From: Bacillota bacterium
GTDB lineage: Bacteria; Bacillota; Clostridia; Lachnospirales; Lachnospiraceae
NCBI GenBank assembly: GCA_023460575.1
Contig: JAEWPQ010000110.1
Coordinates: 1-38,068, forward strand
Length of the DNA stretch: 38,068 bases
Direction of reading: 5' to 3'
In this document: one piece after another, positions 25,123 to 33,211 of the stretch
Position numbering within the stretch: position 1 is the stretch's first letter
How the letters are laid out: each line of letters begins with the position of its first letter
Notes under the pieces: model-generated
Told to the model about the DNA's origin: nothing
Database searches by the model: none
What the model saw: only the letters and a program-made list of their open reading frames with translations
Made by a program: the position numbers and the translations under genes

Positions 25123-25151
25123 ATTTTCCCTTTTTTCCGGTTTCTTGTCAA
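25123..25151 (-). promoter_or_regulatory. Promoter of the hydA operon
   Basis: On the minus strand a perfect TTGACA (25146-25151) is followed by a 17-bp spacer and GAAAAT (25123-25128, 4 of 6 bases of TATAAT). It lies just after the xanthine dehydrogenase terminator and about 60 bp before the hydA GTG, so hydA and the cofactor genes have an independent start. Confidence 0.65.
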
Positions 25152-25190
25152 TCCCAAAAAGGCGCAGAGAAAACAATTTTCTCCTGCGCC
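25152..25190 (-). terminator. Intrinsic terminator after the xanthine dehydrogenase gene
   Basis: GGCGCAG with an AGAAAA extension pairs with TTTTCT and CTGCGCC (one bulged C), loop of three, stem at 25161-25190, followed on the minus strand by five Ts. It starts 10 bp after the stop at 25201 and ends the ssnA-ygfK-xdh transcript. Confidence 0.85.
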
Positions 25191-25200
25191 CTTTCCCGGG

Positions 25201-27768
25201 TTATTTTTTCTTTTTCCGATATGCCGTCTCTTCCAAAGGCAGGGAGGTACGAAATATTCCGTCATACTTATAATAAGCACCCTGTACAGCCGGTGCCGTA
25301 GGAATGGAGGTAATTTCTCCGATTCCGATTGCACCGTAGGCCAGTGGATCGTGATTGCGTTCTACTATTATACTCTTAACATCCGGCGTCCTGTCCGCAC
25401 GAAACAGTCCAAGAGTACCGAATTTTGCAAGGGGAACACCATGATCCAAAGGAAATTCCTCCGTCAGGGCATATCCCAGCGACATGATCACGCCGCCTTC
25501 AATCTGTCCTTCTACAGACAGGGGATTGATGGCTTTTCCCACATCATGGGCAGCTGCCACCTTTTCCACGGTGCCGTCTTCCTTTAAACAAACCACCTGG
25601 GTTGCAAAACCGTAGGCCACATGGGAGACCGGATTCTTCTTTTCGCTTCCCATGGGATCTGTAGCAGCCAGATATTCTCCAAAGTACTCTTTTCCATTTA
25701 AAGAAGACAGTTCTTTCCCATTCTTTAAGTCGTTTAGAATCAGGCCGCATGCCCGTATGGCGGCTTCTCCTGTCACCAGAGTCTGCCGGGAGCCGGAGGT
25801 GGTTCCGGAATCAGGGGCCAGATTAGTCTCTGCAGCCACATAGATTACCTGATCGCCTGTTATGCCAAGTGATTCGCACACGATCTGCTCCAGAACAGTT
25901 CCAAGTCCCTGGCCAATGCAGGATGCACCTGATCTGATATGGACTTTCCCATCTTCAATGGTAAGCCTGCACCTTCCCCAGTCCGGAAGTCCCACACCCA
26001 CACCTGCATTTTTCATGGCGCAGGCAATTCCTGCATAAGGGCTGCTTTCATAGATATCCTTTACTGCGAGAAGGGTTTCCACAAGTGCCGTTCCTTCTGC
26101 AGCGATCTGGCCGTTCGGAAGTTCCTGTCCCGGCCTTATGGCATTGCGGTAACGGATTTCCCAGGGACTGATCCCCACTTTCTTAGCAAGCAGGTTTAAG
26201 TTGCATTCTATGGCAAAACAGCTTTGTGTAACTCCGAATCCGCGAAATGCTCCTGCAGGCGGATTATTGGTATAAACAGCAGTTCCTTCAATATCGATGT
26301 TCTGATAATTATAGGGCCCTGCTGCATGGGTGCAAAGCCGCTGGAGCACAGGTCCTCCCAGTGAGGCATAGGCTCCGGTATCCGTTATGACCGTTGCAGT
26401 CATTCCGGTGAGATATCCGTTCTCGTCACAGGCCGTGGTAAATTCCATGGTTGCAGGATGACGCTTTGGATGAACCATCATGCTTTCTTTCCTGGTCAGC
26501 TTTACCTTTACCGGTCTGCCTGTGTAGTAGGATAAAAGAGCTGCGTGATGCTGAACGGACATATCCTCTTTTCCGCCGAATCCGCCTCCTACCAGCTTAT
26601 TGATCACATGAACCTTTGAAAGCTCCCAGCCAAGCATTCCGGCACATTCCTTTTGCGTATCGTAGGTTCCCTGATCAGAGGAATAGATAACAGCGTCTTC
26701 CTTTTCCCGGTCCACTATGGCTATGGCACACTCCGGCTCCAGAAAGGCATGTTCGGTAAATGGTGTGTCATAATGCATGGTTACAGAATAAGCGGAACTC
26801 TCTATTGCTTTTTTAGCATCTCCTCTTACCAGATGTTCATGGGCTAAAATATTACCGGTATCATGAACCAGAGGTGCATCCGGCTTTAAAGCTTCCTGCG
26901 GCGAGAAAACCCCTGGAAGCTCTTCGTAGTCAATCTTGATTAACCCCTTGGCTTCTTCCAGTATCTCGGGAGTGTCGGCTGCCACAAGACAGACTGCATC
27001 TCCCACATATCTGGTAATTTCTCCTTCCGTAATCATGGTATCCCAGTCTTTTTTTAAATGTCCCACTTTATTCCTTCCCGGAATATCTTTAGCTGTTAAG
27101 ACTGCACGGACTCCGGGCAGCGCTTTTGCCCTGGAACTGTCTATCGATAGAATTCTGGCCCTTGGATACTGGCTCCGTACTGCGCTACCGTATATTAAGC
27201 CTTCCACTTCCATATCATCCACGTATTCTCCGTAACCCAGAACTTTTTCCGGTACATCCAGACGATGAACACGCTGTCCCACAGACGTTACTTCAGGAGC
27301 CTTTAAATCCCTGACATCTTCACGCAGCAGCCTGGCTGCAAGAAGAATGGCATCAATAATTTTCTTGTATCCGGTACAGCGGCAGATATTCCCCCTCACT
27401 GCAAAGGCTGCCTCTTCCCGGGTCGGATCAGGATTTTCATCAATTAAAGCCTTCGCACAGATAACCATACCCGGGATGCAAAAACCGCACTGAACAGCTC
27501 CTGCCTGCCCGAAGGCGTAGACAAACACTTCTTTTTCTCTGTCAGACAGTCCCTCCACCGTCATGACAGATTTCCCCTCCATCCTGGCGGCTTTCTGAAC
27601 ACAGGCTTTTACAGCCTTTCCGTCTATTAAAACGGTACAGGTCCCGCAGGCACCCTCACTGCATCCGTCTTTCACAGACTTAAGTCCCAGATCGGTTCTT
27701 AAAACGTCTATGAGTTTTCTTTCTTCCGGTACTGTTACGGTCTCCCCATTAACCAGGAAACGAACCAT
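25201..27768 (-). CDS. Selenium-dependent xanthine dehydrogenase-like molybdenum hydroxylase (XdhD type)
   Basis: About 855 residues. N-terminal two-[2Fe-2S] module: CSEGACGTCTVLIDG (plant-type ferredoxin cluster, about 38-52), then QCGFCIPGM and GNICRCTGYKK (second cluster). The rest is a molybdopterin-binding subunit: VGGGFGGKEDM, AFRGFGVTQSCFAIECN, GQGLGTVLEQIV and DSGTTSGSRQT. FeS and Mo parts are fused and no FAD subunit gene is adjacent, so electrons must pass to another carrier, possibly the YgfK flavoprotein. With yqeB, yqeC and mocA this fits the selenium-dependent XDH family (labile Se, not encoded selenocysteine). Start: ATG at 27768 fits the family N-terminus; a GTG at 27780 with AGGA 7 nt upstream is an equal alternative. 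Expected reaction: hydroxylation or reduction at the purine ring; direction not visible. Confidence 0.93.
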   Translation of the reverse strand: MVRFLVNGETVTVPEERKLIDVLRTDLGLKSVKDGCSEGACGTCTVLIDGKAVKACVQKAARMEGKSVMTVEGLSDREKEVFVYAFGQAGAVQCGFCIPGMVICAKALIDENPDPTREEAAFAVRGNICRCTGYKKIIDAILLAARLLREDVRDLKAPEVTSVGQRVHRLDVPEKVLGYGEYVDDMEVEGLIYGSAVRSQYPRARILSIDSSRAKALPGVRAVLTAKDIPGRNKVGHLKKDWDTMITEGEITRYVGDAVCLVAADTPEILEEAKGLIKIDYEELPGVFSPQEALKPDAPLVHDTGNILAHEHLVRGDAKKAIESSAYSVTMHYDTPFTEHAFLEPECAIAIVDREKEDAVIYSSDQGTYDTQKECAGMLGWELSKVHVINKLVGGGFGGKEDMSVQHHAALLSYYTGRPVKVKLTRKESMMVHPKRHPATMEFTTACDENGYLTGMTATVITDTGAYASLGGPVLQRLCTHAAGPYNYQNIDIEGTAVYTNNPPAGAFRGFGVTQSCFAIECNLNLLAKKVGISPWEIRYRNAIRPGQELPNGQIAAEGTALVETLLAVKDIYESSPYAGIACAMKNAGVGVGLPDWGRCRLTIEDGKVHIRSGASCIGQGLGTVLEQIVCESLGITGDQVIYVAAETNLAPDSGTTSGSRQTLVTGEAAIRACGLILNDLKNGKELSSLNGKEYFGEYLAATDPMGSEKKNPVSHVAYGFATQVVCLKEDGTVEKVAAAHDVGKAINPLSVEGQIEGGVIMSLGYALTEEFPLDHGVPLAKFGTLGLFRADRTPDVKSIIVERNHDPLAYGAIGIGEITSIPTAPAVQGAYYKYDGIFRTSLPLEETAYRKKKK

Positions 27769-27784
27769 TGCTTCACCCACTTTC

Positions 27785-30775
27785 TTATCCTAAAAGATAA
27801 TCGTAGTCTTTTATGACGGTTTCCACAATCTTTAATAGTCCCTCAGGAACTGCGTCAAACTGCTCCCCTGCTTTCCCCGTATACAGCTTTCCCAGATACC
27901 GGATCAGAAATGTACCGGTTTTTCTGTCAGTTACGGTGAAGCCCTGATTTTTACTGTTATTTAAATCCGCTTCATTTGCAAACAGGGTGAATTTGTCTAA
28001 ATACGGAGCGCTGTCATATGGACAAAAACTTCGGCAGTTTCCGCATTCATTGCATAAATAATCCACATGAAGGATCTGATGCTTTGTTAATCCAGGAATC
28101 AGGAGTGCCAGATTGGCTCGGTTCGGACAGACCTCTGCGCAGTTTTCGCAGATGCTTTTACAGCCAAGGCACCTGGTACTTTCTTCCTGACCGGCCAGGG
28201 TCTCTTTTAATATTCCCCTTCTGCCGTAAAGCTTACTGGTATCGGATGATGTGCCGTCAAAATCCCTTACGGCCTTTTTCCCCAGAATGGATTCAGCCGC
28301 CATCCTTGCATCTCTTATGGCTTCCACCACTGTTCCAGGGCCAAAAAGACCATCTCCCACTGCATAGACTCCTGGTACGCCTGTTTCCAGCGTCTCCTCA
28401 TTCACAAGCACTCTTCCCCTGTCTGTTAATTCAATGCCGTTCTTTCTATAAAACTCCTTTGGTACTCCCTCACCAACTGCGGCTATGACCGTATCTGCAG
28501 GTATGGAAACGGTCTCTTTTGTTTCTGTAACAGCCCTTCTTCCGCTTTCATCTGCCGCTGAGAGCTTCATCACGCTGCAGATGAGCTGACCATTACTCCA
28601 CTCTGTGGGAGCTAAAAGTTCCATGAATTTTACCCCATCCTGCATGGCAAGCAGCAGTTCTTCCTCATCTGCAGGCATGTATCGTTTCGTTCTCCGGTAA
28701 ATGAGAGAAACCTCTTTAACACCACGGGTTCTGACAGCTGCTCTTGCCGTATCCATGGCTGTATTTCCTCCGCCGATTACAGCAACTGCCTTTCCGATCT
28801 CCACGTTTTTATCCATTTCCCTGTACTGATTCAGAAAATGCAGGGCGTTCATGGGTTCGCCTGTTTTCAGATTCAAAACTCCCGGCTCGCCTGCACCTGC
28901 TGCCAGAATGATAAAATCAAAGCCTTCTTCTTTTAATGCAGCCAGATCTGTTATTTCCGTATTCAGCCTTACTTCTGCCCCATAAGAAAGACATAAATCG
29001 ATGTCATGATCAATCACGTCCCCTGAAATTCTAAAATCAGGAATGACGTTTCGTACTACGCCTCCAAGCTTTCCGTTCTTTTCAAAGATAGTAGCAGGCA
29101 TGCCGTTCTTTGTCAGAAAATAAGCAGCAGAAAGGCCGGCCGGACCGCCTCCTATAATTGCAGTTTTTTTGCCTGTCAGTTTCCCTTTTTTAATGGTTTT
29201 CCGATAACTTTCATATCCATTTTCCGCACAATGCAGCTTGGCCCCCCGTATATTAACCGGTGATTCGTAATGATTCCTGGTACACATATTCATACAGTTA
29301 TGGGCACAAATGGAACCGGTTATGAAAGGAAGGGGATTTTTCTCCGCAATCACCTCCATGGCCTCTTCATAGTTTCCCTGACCTGACAGTTTTAAATAAG
29401 TGGTAATATCCTGATGAATGGGACAGGCCTCCTGACAGGGTGCCGTATAGCAGTCAAGCAATGGTACTGTTTTTTTCATCTTCCTGTCCGGCAAAAGCTT
29501 TAAGGCTTTTTTATAATGAGGATCTGAAACGGAATCTTTGGCCAGCTTTGAAGCTTTCACACGATCTACTCCCTGAAATGAGACGCCTATTTCTTTTGTC
29601 TTTTCCGCCATTTGAAGGAGTCTCTGGTAACCGCCAGGTTTTAAAAGGGTAGTAGCAACTGTAACCGGCCAGATTCCTGCATCTATAATGTCCCTGATGT
29701 TGTGATAATCAGCTCCGCCGGAGAATGAAATTCGAAGCGCGCCTTCAAATTCTTCGGAAAGTCTGGCTGCCAGAGCCATGGACAGAGGGAAAAGTGACCT
29801 TCCCGACATATACATCTCCTGGCTTGGAAGCTCGTTATTTTTTACATCAACCGGAAAGGTATTGGTAAGCTTTACACCAAACTCCAGCCTGCTCTCCTTC
29901 GCCAGTGCCATAAGCCTCTTCAGCATAGGGATTGCATCCTCATACTGAAGATCATCAAGAAAATGGAACTCACCGAAGGAAATATAGTCATATCCCATCT
30001 GGTCCAGGGTATTTCTGGCAAATTCATAGCCCAGCAGTGTGGGGTTGCATTTTATAAAGGTATTCAATCCCTTTTCTTCTATTAAATATACTGCAATCCG
30101 CTCAATCTCCTGAGGCGGACATCCATGTAAGGTAGAAAGAGTCACGCTGGTGCAGATCCGGGAAGAAATGGACTCAATATCCTCTTTTGTCACATTCTGA
30201 AACTGCTCTGAATGATCCAGAAGATACTGCCTGCAGGATTGGAACGTTTCCGTATCTTTTGCTTCCATCATGGAGTCAATAAAGGAATTGACTTTGGGGG
30301 ATTTGATTCCCTCCAGGTCATAGCCCACACTCATATTAAACTGAAAGCCATCTATCCGGCCTAATCCGTACTCTTTTGCCATAAAGGACAGTAAAAACCA
30401 GGCTTTGATATACTCCTCCTGAGCCTGAGGAACATAAAGCTCCGTGGACCATTCACAGTTGTAGCACTCATCCTCCGCCCTGATGCAGGGCTTTTCTACC
30501 GGCAGATCATCTCCGTCTAAAATCTGCACGGTCTTCAGTTCAAAAAAACGGCTTCCTGCATAGTAAGCAGCTGCAATGTTCTGTGCCAGCTGGGTATGGG
30601 GGCCTGCCGCCGGTCCGATTGGTGTTTCAAGAGTTCTGCCAAAGAGTTCCCTGTTATGTGACCCTTCCGCCCGGTAAGGACGGTACACTCCGAAAACGGA
30701 GTCCTGTTTATTCTGTTCTCCCATTACCCAGTCCAGTAATTGTGAAAATGGCATAGGTGTCATTTTGTCTCCCAT
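27785..30775 (-). CDS. ygfK: YgfK-like flavin/iron-sulphur oxidoreductase
   Basis: A 996-residue multidomain electron-transfer protein, named putative selenate reductase subunit in E. coli. Residues about 1-420 are a dihydroorotate-dehydrogenase-like barrel (PIGPAAGPHTQLAQN; TLHGCPPQEIERIA). From about 441, CYTAPCQEACPIHQD begins a GltD-type [4Fe-4S] domain with SICAHNCMNMCTRNH. FAD and NAD(P)H binding loops follow: IIGGGPAGLSAAYF (about 542) and VIGGGNTAMDTARAA (about 667). The C-terminus has ferredoxin-type clusters CKSICENCAEVCPN and CNECGNCRSFCPYDS (about 905). It is 4 bp ahead of the xanthine dehydrogenase region and 74 bp after ssnA, with AGGAGG 6 nt before its ATG. It probably supplies reducing power to open or reduce the purine ring together with the Mo enzyme. 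Confidence 0.95.
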   Translation of the reverse strand: MGDKMTPMPFSQLLDWVMGEQNKQDSVFGVYRPYRAEGSHNRELFGRTLETPIGPAAGPHTQLAQNIAAAYYAGSRFFELKTVQILDGDDLPVEKPCIRAEDECYNCEWSTELYVPQAQEEYIKAWFLLSFMAKEYGLGRIDGFQFNMSVGYDLEGIKSPKVNSFIDSMMEAKDTETFQSCRQYLLDHSEQFQNVTKEDIESISSRICTSVTLSTLHGCPPQEIERIAVYLIEEKGLNTFIKCNPTLLGYEFARNTLDQMGYDYISFGEFHFLDDLQYEDAIPMLKRLMALAKESRLEFGVKLTNTFPVDVKNNELPSQEMYMSGRSLFPLSMALAARLSEEFEGALRISFSGGADYHNIRDIIDAGIWPVTVATTLLKPGGYQRLLQMAEKTKEIGVSFQGVDRVKASKLAKDSVSDPHYKKALKLLPDRKMKKTVPLLDCYTAPCQEACPIHQDITTYLKLSGQGNYEEAMEVIAEKNPLPFITGSICAHNCMNMCTRNHYESPVNIRGAKLHCAENGYESYRKTIKKGKLTGKKTAIIGGGPAGLSAAYFLTKNGMPATIFEKNGKLGGVVRNVIPDFRISGDVIDHDIDLCLSYGAEVRLNTEITDLAALKEEGFDFIILAAGAGEPGVLNLKTGEPMNALHFLNQYREMDKNVEIGKAVAVIGGGNTAMDTARAAVRTRGVKEVSLIYRRTKRYMPADEEELLLAMQDGVKFMELLAPTEWSNGQLICSVMKLSAADESGRRAVTETKETVSIPADTVIAAVGEGVPKEFYRKNGIELTDRGRVLVNEETLETGVPGVYAVGDGLFGPGTVVEAIRDARMAAESILGKKAVRDFDGTSSDTSKLYGRRGILKETLAGQEESTRCLGCKSICENCAEVCPNRANLALLIPGLTKHQILHVDYLCNECGNCRSFCPYDSAPYLDKFTLFANEADLNNSKNQGFTVTDRKTGTFLIRYLGKLYTGKAGEQFDAVPEGLLKIVETVIKDYDYLLG

Positions 30776-30793
30776 TGATATCCTCCTGCATCC

Positions 30794-30822
30794 GGGCTTA
30801 AACGCAGTGAATCTTTAAGCCC
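30794..30822 (-). other. Perfect 9-bp inverted repeat between ssnA and ygfK
   Basis: GGGCTTAAA (30794-30802) and TTTAAGCCC (30814-30822) form a perfect stem with an 11-nt loop in the 73-bp gap between ssnA and ygfK. No T tract follows on the minus strand, so it is not a terminator. It ends 10 bp before the ygfK AGGAGG and could be an RNA stability, processing or attenuation element that sets the ssnA to ygfK ratio. Confidence 0.55.
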
Positions 30823-30848
30823 TGTATGAATATTCTCAGACTGTTTTT

Positions 30849-32183
30849 TTATCGTCCGTTGATCCGTGCAGCAAGCGCTCCCGCCGCTTCCCTGCAGTCT
30901 GCCATAAGCTTCTCTTCGTCAATTCCCGTAAGGATTCTGTCTTTCATAAGTACCTTGCCGTTACAGACGGTTGTAACCACACTTCGCCCGGTCATACCAA
31001 ACAGAATATGACTGTTTGCGTTCTCTGCATTCATGGGTGTTAACGGGATATAATCCGTTACAATAACATCGGCAGCTGCACCTTCTTTTAAAACTCCCAG
31101 CGGTCTCTTAAAATATCTGCCTGCTATTTTTGCATTCCCTTCAAAGAGCATCTTCGGAACTTCGCCCCATGCCGCATTGGGATCGCATAAATGGTGTTTA
31201 TGAAGAACATTGGCTGTCTTATAAGACTCCAGCATATCGTGGGTATAGCCGTCTGTTCCCAGACCGGTTAAAATCCCTCTCTTCACCAGCTCCATCGTGG
31301 GAGGACATCCACAGGCATTTCCCATATTGGATTCCGGATTGTGGACCACCATGGTGTCTGTATCAAGTATTAAATCCATCTCATGGGGATTAATGTAGAT
31401 GCAATGACCCAAAAGCGTCTTTTCCCCAAGAATCTGAAAATCCATAAGACGGTCAACAATCCGTTTTCCGTACTTAATAAGGCAGTCGTGGAGATCTTCA
31501 ATGCCCTCTGCCACATGAATGTGGTACCCTGTTCCGTCAGGCTTATGGGCTGCCGCAAATTCCATGGTCTGATCGGATATGGTAAACTGGGCATGCATTC
31601 CCATCATACCTGCAATCATGTCACGTTCATCAGAAAGAGCATGGCGGATAAACGCCTCATTCTCAAGAATTCCTTCCTTTGCCTTTTCCTCTCCTGCGCG
31701 GTCGGATACCTCATAGCATAAGCAGGTTCTCACTCCGGTTTTACCCGCTGCATCCTCAATTTTAAATAAGGAGTCCCTGATCTGTCCGAAACTGGCATGA
31801 TGGTCAAAAACGGTTGTCACTCCGTTTTTAATGGAATCCACATAAGTGGCCATAGCGCTTAAGTGAACATCATCCAATGTTAAATTCCTGTCTATGGTCC
31901 ACCAAAGACCGTCAAGAATCTCCAAAAAGCCGTGGGGATCGTACCCATCAATAGCTAACCCTCTGGCAAAGGAGCTGTAAATATGCTCATGGGTATTGAT
32001 AAAGGCAGGCATGATTACCCCTCCCCTGGCATCAATGTATTCCGCCTGGGGATAAGCCTTTCTCATCTCATCAGTGGTGAGAACACTTTTTATAACCCCA
32101 TCCTCCATAGCCACTGCACCGTCTTCCAGAAACGGATTCTTAAGATCTCTTGTGATCATTCTTCCATTACCGATTATCAGCAT
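30849..32183 (-). CDS. ssnA: SsnA-type amidohydrolase
   Basis: A 444-residue amidohydrolase of the SsnA / chlorohydrolase-guanine deaminase group. Metal and catalytic residues: FINTHEHIYSSFARG (HxH), GYHIHVAEGIEDLHD (His and Glu), LLGHCIYI (His), NPESNMGNACG, and LGTDGYTHDM (Asp). In E. coli ssnA lies next to ygfK and xdhD, and this gene set is needed for anaerobic purine/urate degradation. Substrate is probably an oxidised or reduced purine intermediate. AAGGAG lies 8 nt before the ATG. The gene heads the left-going operon from the divergent promoter region. Confidence 0.93.
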   Translation of the reverse strand: MLIIGNGRMITRDLKNPFLEDGAVAMEDGVIKSVLTTDEMRKAYPQAEYIDARGGVIMPAFINTHEHIYSSFARGLAIDGYDPHGFLEILDGLWWTIDRNLTLDDVHLSAMATYVDSIKNGVTTVFDHHASFGQIRDSLFKIEDAAGKTGVRTCLCYEVSDRAGEEKAKEGILENEAFIRHALSDERDMIAGMMGMHAQFTISDQTMEFAAAHKPDGTGYHIHVAEGIEDLHDCLIKYGKRIVDRLMDFQILGEKTLLGHCIYINPHEMDLILDTDTMVVHNPESNMGNACGCPPTMELVKRGILTGLGTDGYTHDMLESYKTANVLHKHHLCDPNAAWGEVPKMLFEGNAKIAGRYFKRPLGVLKEGAAADVIVTDYIPLTPMNAENANSHILFGMTGRSVVTTVCNGKVLMKDRILTGIDEEKLMADCREAAGALAARINGR

Positions 32184-32503
32184 GATTCCATCTCCTTTTC
32201 ATTTTCTAATATACGAAAGCAAATTGCTAATTTTCTTATGTATACAAACCTGACAGAAGTAATTTCATGGTCCAATACTTTATTTTCACAATTTGCTTAC
32301 ATTTTATCTGTTTCATCTTATTTTTTTATGCACATTATACCATAATTCTCTGTTAAAAACAGTGTATCATTTCATTTTCAGAATTGCAAGCATGAATTAC
32401 AAAAATAATTAGTAAACCTAAAAATTTTTTAGAAAACCACTTGTAAATAAATTTTTTTATGCTATGATGAGTTTATCAATGATCCTGTAAGGAGGAGAAA
32501 AGA
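32184..32503. promoter_or_regulatory. Divergent promoter region of ssnA and the YheO-type regulator
   Basis: 320 bp, AT-rich, no gene. Rightward: TTGTAA (32441-32446), 16-bp spacer, TATGAT (32463-32468), then AAGGAGGAG (32489-32497) before the regulator ATG. A near-palindrome CTAAAAATTTTTTAG (32418-32432) sits just above that -35 box. Leftward: an extended -10 box TGGTATAAT (32334-32342 on the minus strand) drives ssnA with a leader of about 144 nt. In that leader a 10-bp inverted repeat, AAGCAAATTG (32217-32226) and CAATTTGCTT (32289-32298), is a candidate operator. CTGTTAAAAACAG (32350-32362) overlaps the leftward -35 zone. Confidence 0.65.
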
Positions 32504-33154
32504 ATGGATTCAAAGCTTCAGTTACTGACACAGATCGCACAGGGAGTCGCAGCTCACTTCGGCAGTCAATGCGAAGTGGTGATTCACGATCTGAGCAGGG
32601 AAAACATGGAAAGCTCCATCGTTTTTATAGAAAACGGCCAGGTCAGCAACCGTAAGATCGGAGACGGACCCTCTGAAATTGTTCTGGAGACTTTAAAAAA
32701 GGATCCTGATCTCTTAAAAGACCGTCTCTCCTATCTGACACGAACCGAGGATGGCAGAATACTAAAATCCAGCACCATGTACATAAGGGGAAACGATCAT
32801 ACCATAGACTACATCCTTGCCTTAAATTATGACATTACCGGACTTCTAACCGTTGAGAATGCGGTGAAATCTCTGATCTCTACCGGTGAAGCAGCCGGTG
32901 ATCACAGCAAAGAGCCTAAAAAGATCACCCATAACGTCAATGACCTGTTGGATACCTTAATTGAACAGTCCGTGGCTTTGGTTGGAAAACCCGTAGCCTT
33001 AATGAGCAAGGATGACAAGATTCTGGCAATCCAGTATCTAAATGACGCGGGTGCATTTCTCATTACCAAATCAGGCGACAAGGTCTCCAGTTATTTTGGT
33101 ATCTCAAAGTTTACTTTATACAGCTACATGGATGCAAACAAAGAAAAGGCTTAA
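32504..33154 (+). CDS. YheO/DauR-type transcriptional regulator
   Basis: A 216-residue regulator. The N-terminal half is a PAS-like YheO domain (GSQCEVVIHDLSRENMESSI, then DYILALNYDITGL), and the C-terminal end is the HTH_22-type helix-turn-helix with AFLITKSGDKVSSYFGISKF and TLYSYMD. Members such as DauR control D-amino acid or other catabolic genes in response to a ligand. This gene faces ssnA across the divergent promoter region and is first in the rightward operon, so it probably controls both arms of the purine island. It replaces the sigma-54 activator YgeV found in the E. coli island. The ATG has AAGGAGGAG upstream. Confidence 0.88.
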   Translation: MDSKLQLLTQIAQGVAAHFGSQCEVVIHDLSRENMESSIVFIENGQVSNRKIGDGPSEIVLETLKKDPDLLKDRLSYLTRTEDGRILKSSTMYIRGNDHTIDYILALNYDITGLLTVENAVKSLISTGEAAGDHSKEPKKITHNVNDLLDTLIEQSVALVGKPVALMSKDDKILAIQYLNDAGAFLITKSGDKVSSYFGISKFTLYSYMDANKEKA

Positions 33155-33211
33155 GCATCCTTCCAATGATACCCGTTAATTTTAATTTAATATAAAGGAG
33201 AATGTGCAGAC

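Noticed and set aside
25062..25334. N-terminal extension of hydA
   Set aside because: Would pass through the terminator and into the dehydrogenase gene. The GTG at 25061 has a good ribosome site and gives family length.
25201..27768. Selenocysteine codon in the dehydrogenase
   Set aside because: The frame has no in-frame TGA; this family uses labile selenium on the cofactor, not encoded selenocysteine.
28018..28488. 156-codon open frame on the plus strand
   Set aside because: Antisense shadow of the ygfK ferredoxin region; composition is low-complexity and unlike a real protein.
32418..32432. CTAAAAATTTTTTAG as a firm operator
   Set aside because: Imperfect and AT-rich; kept only as a note within the divergent promoter region.
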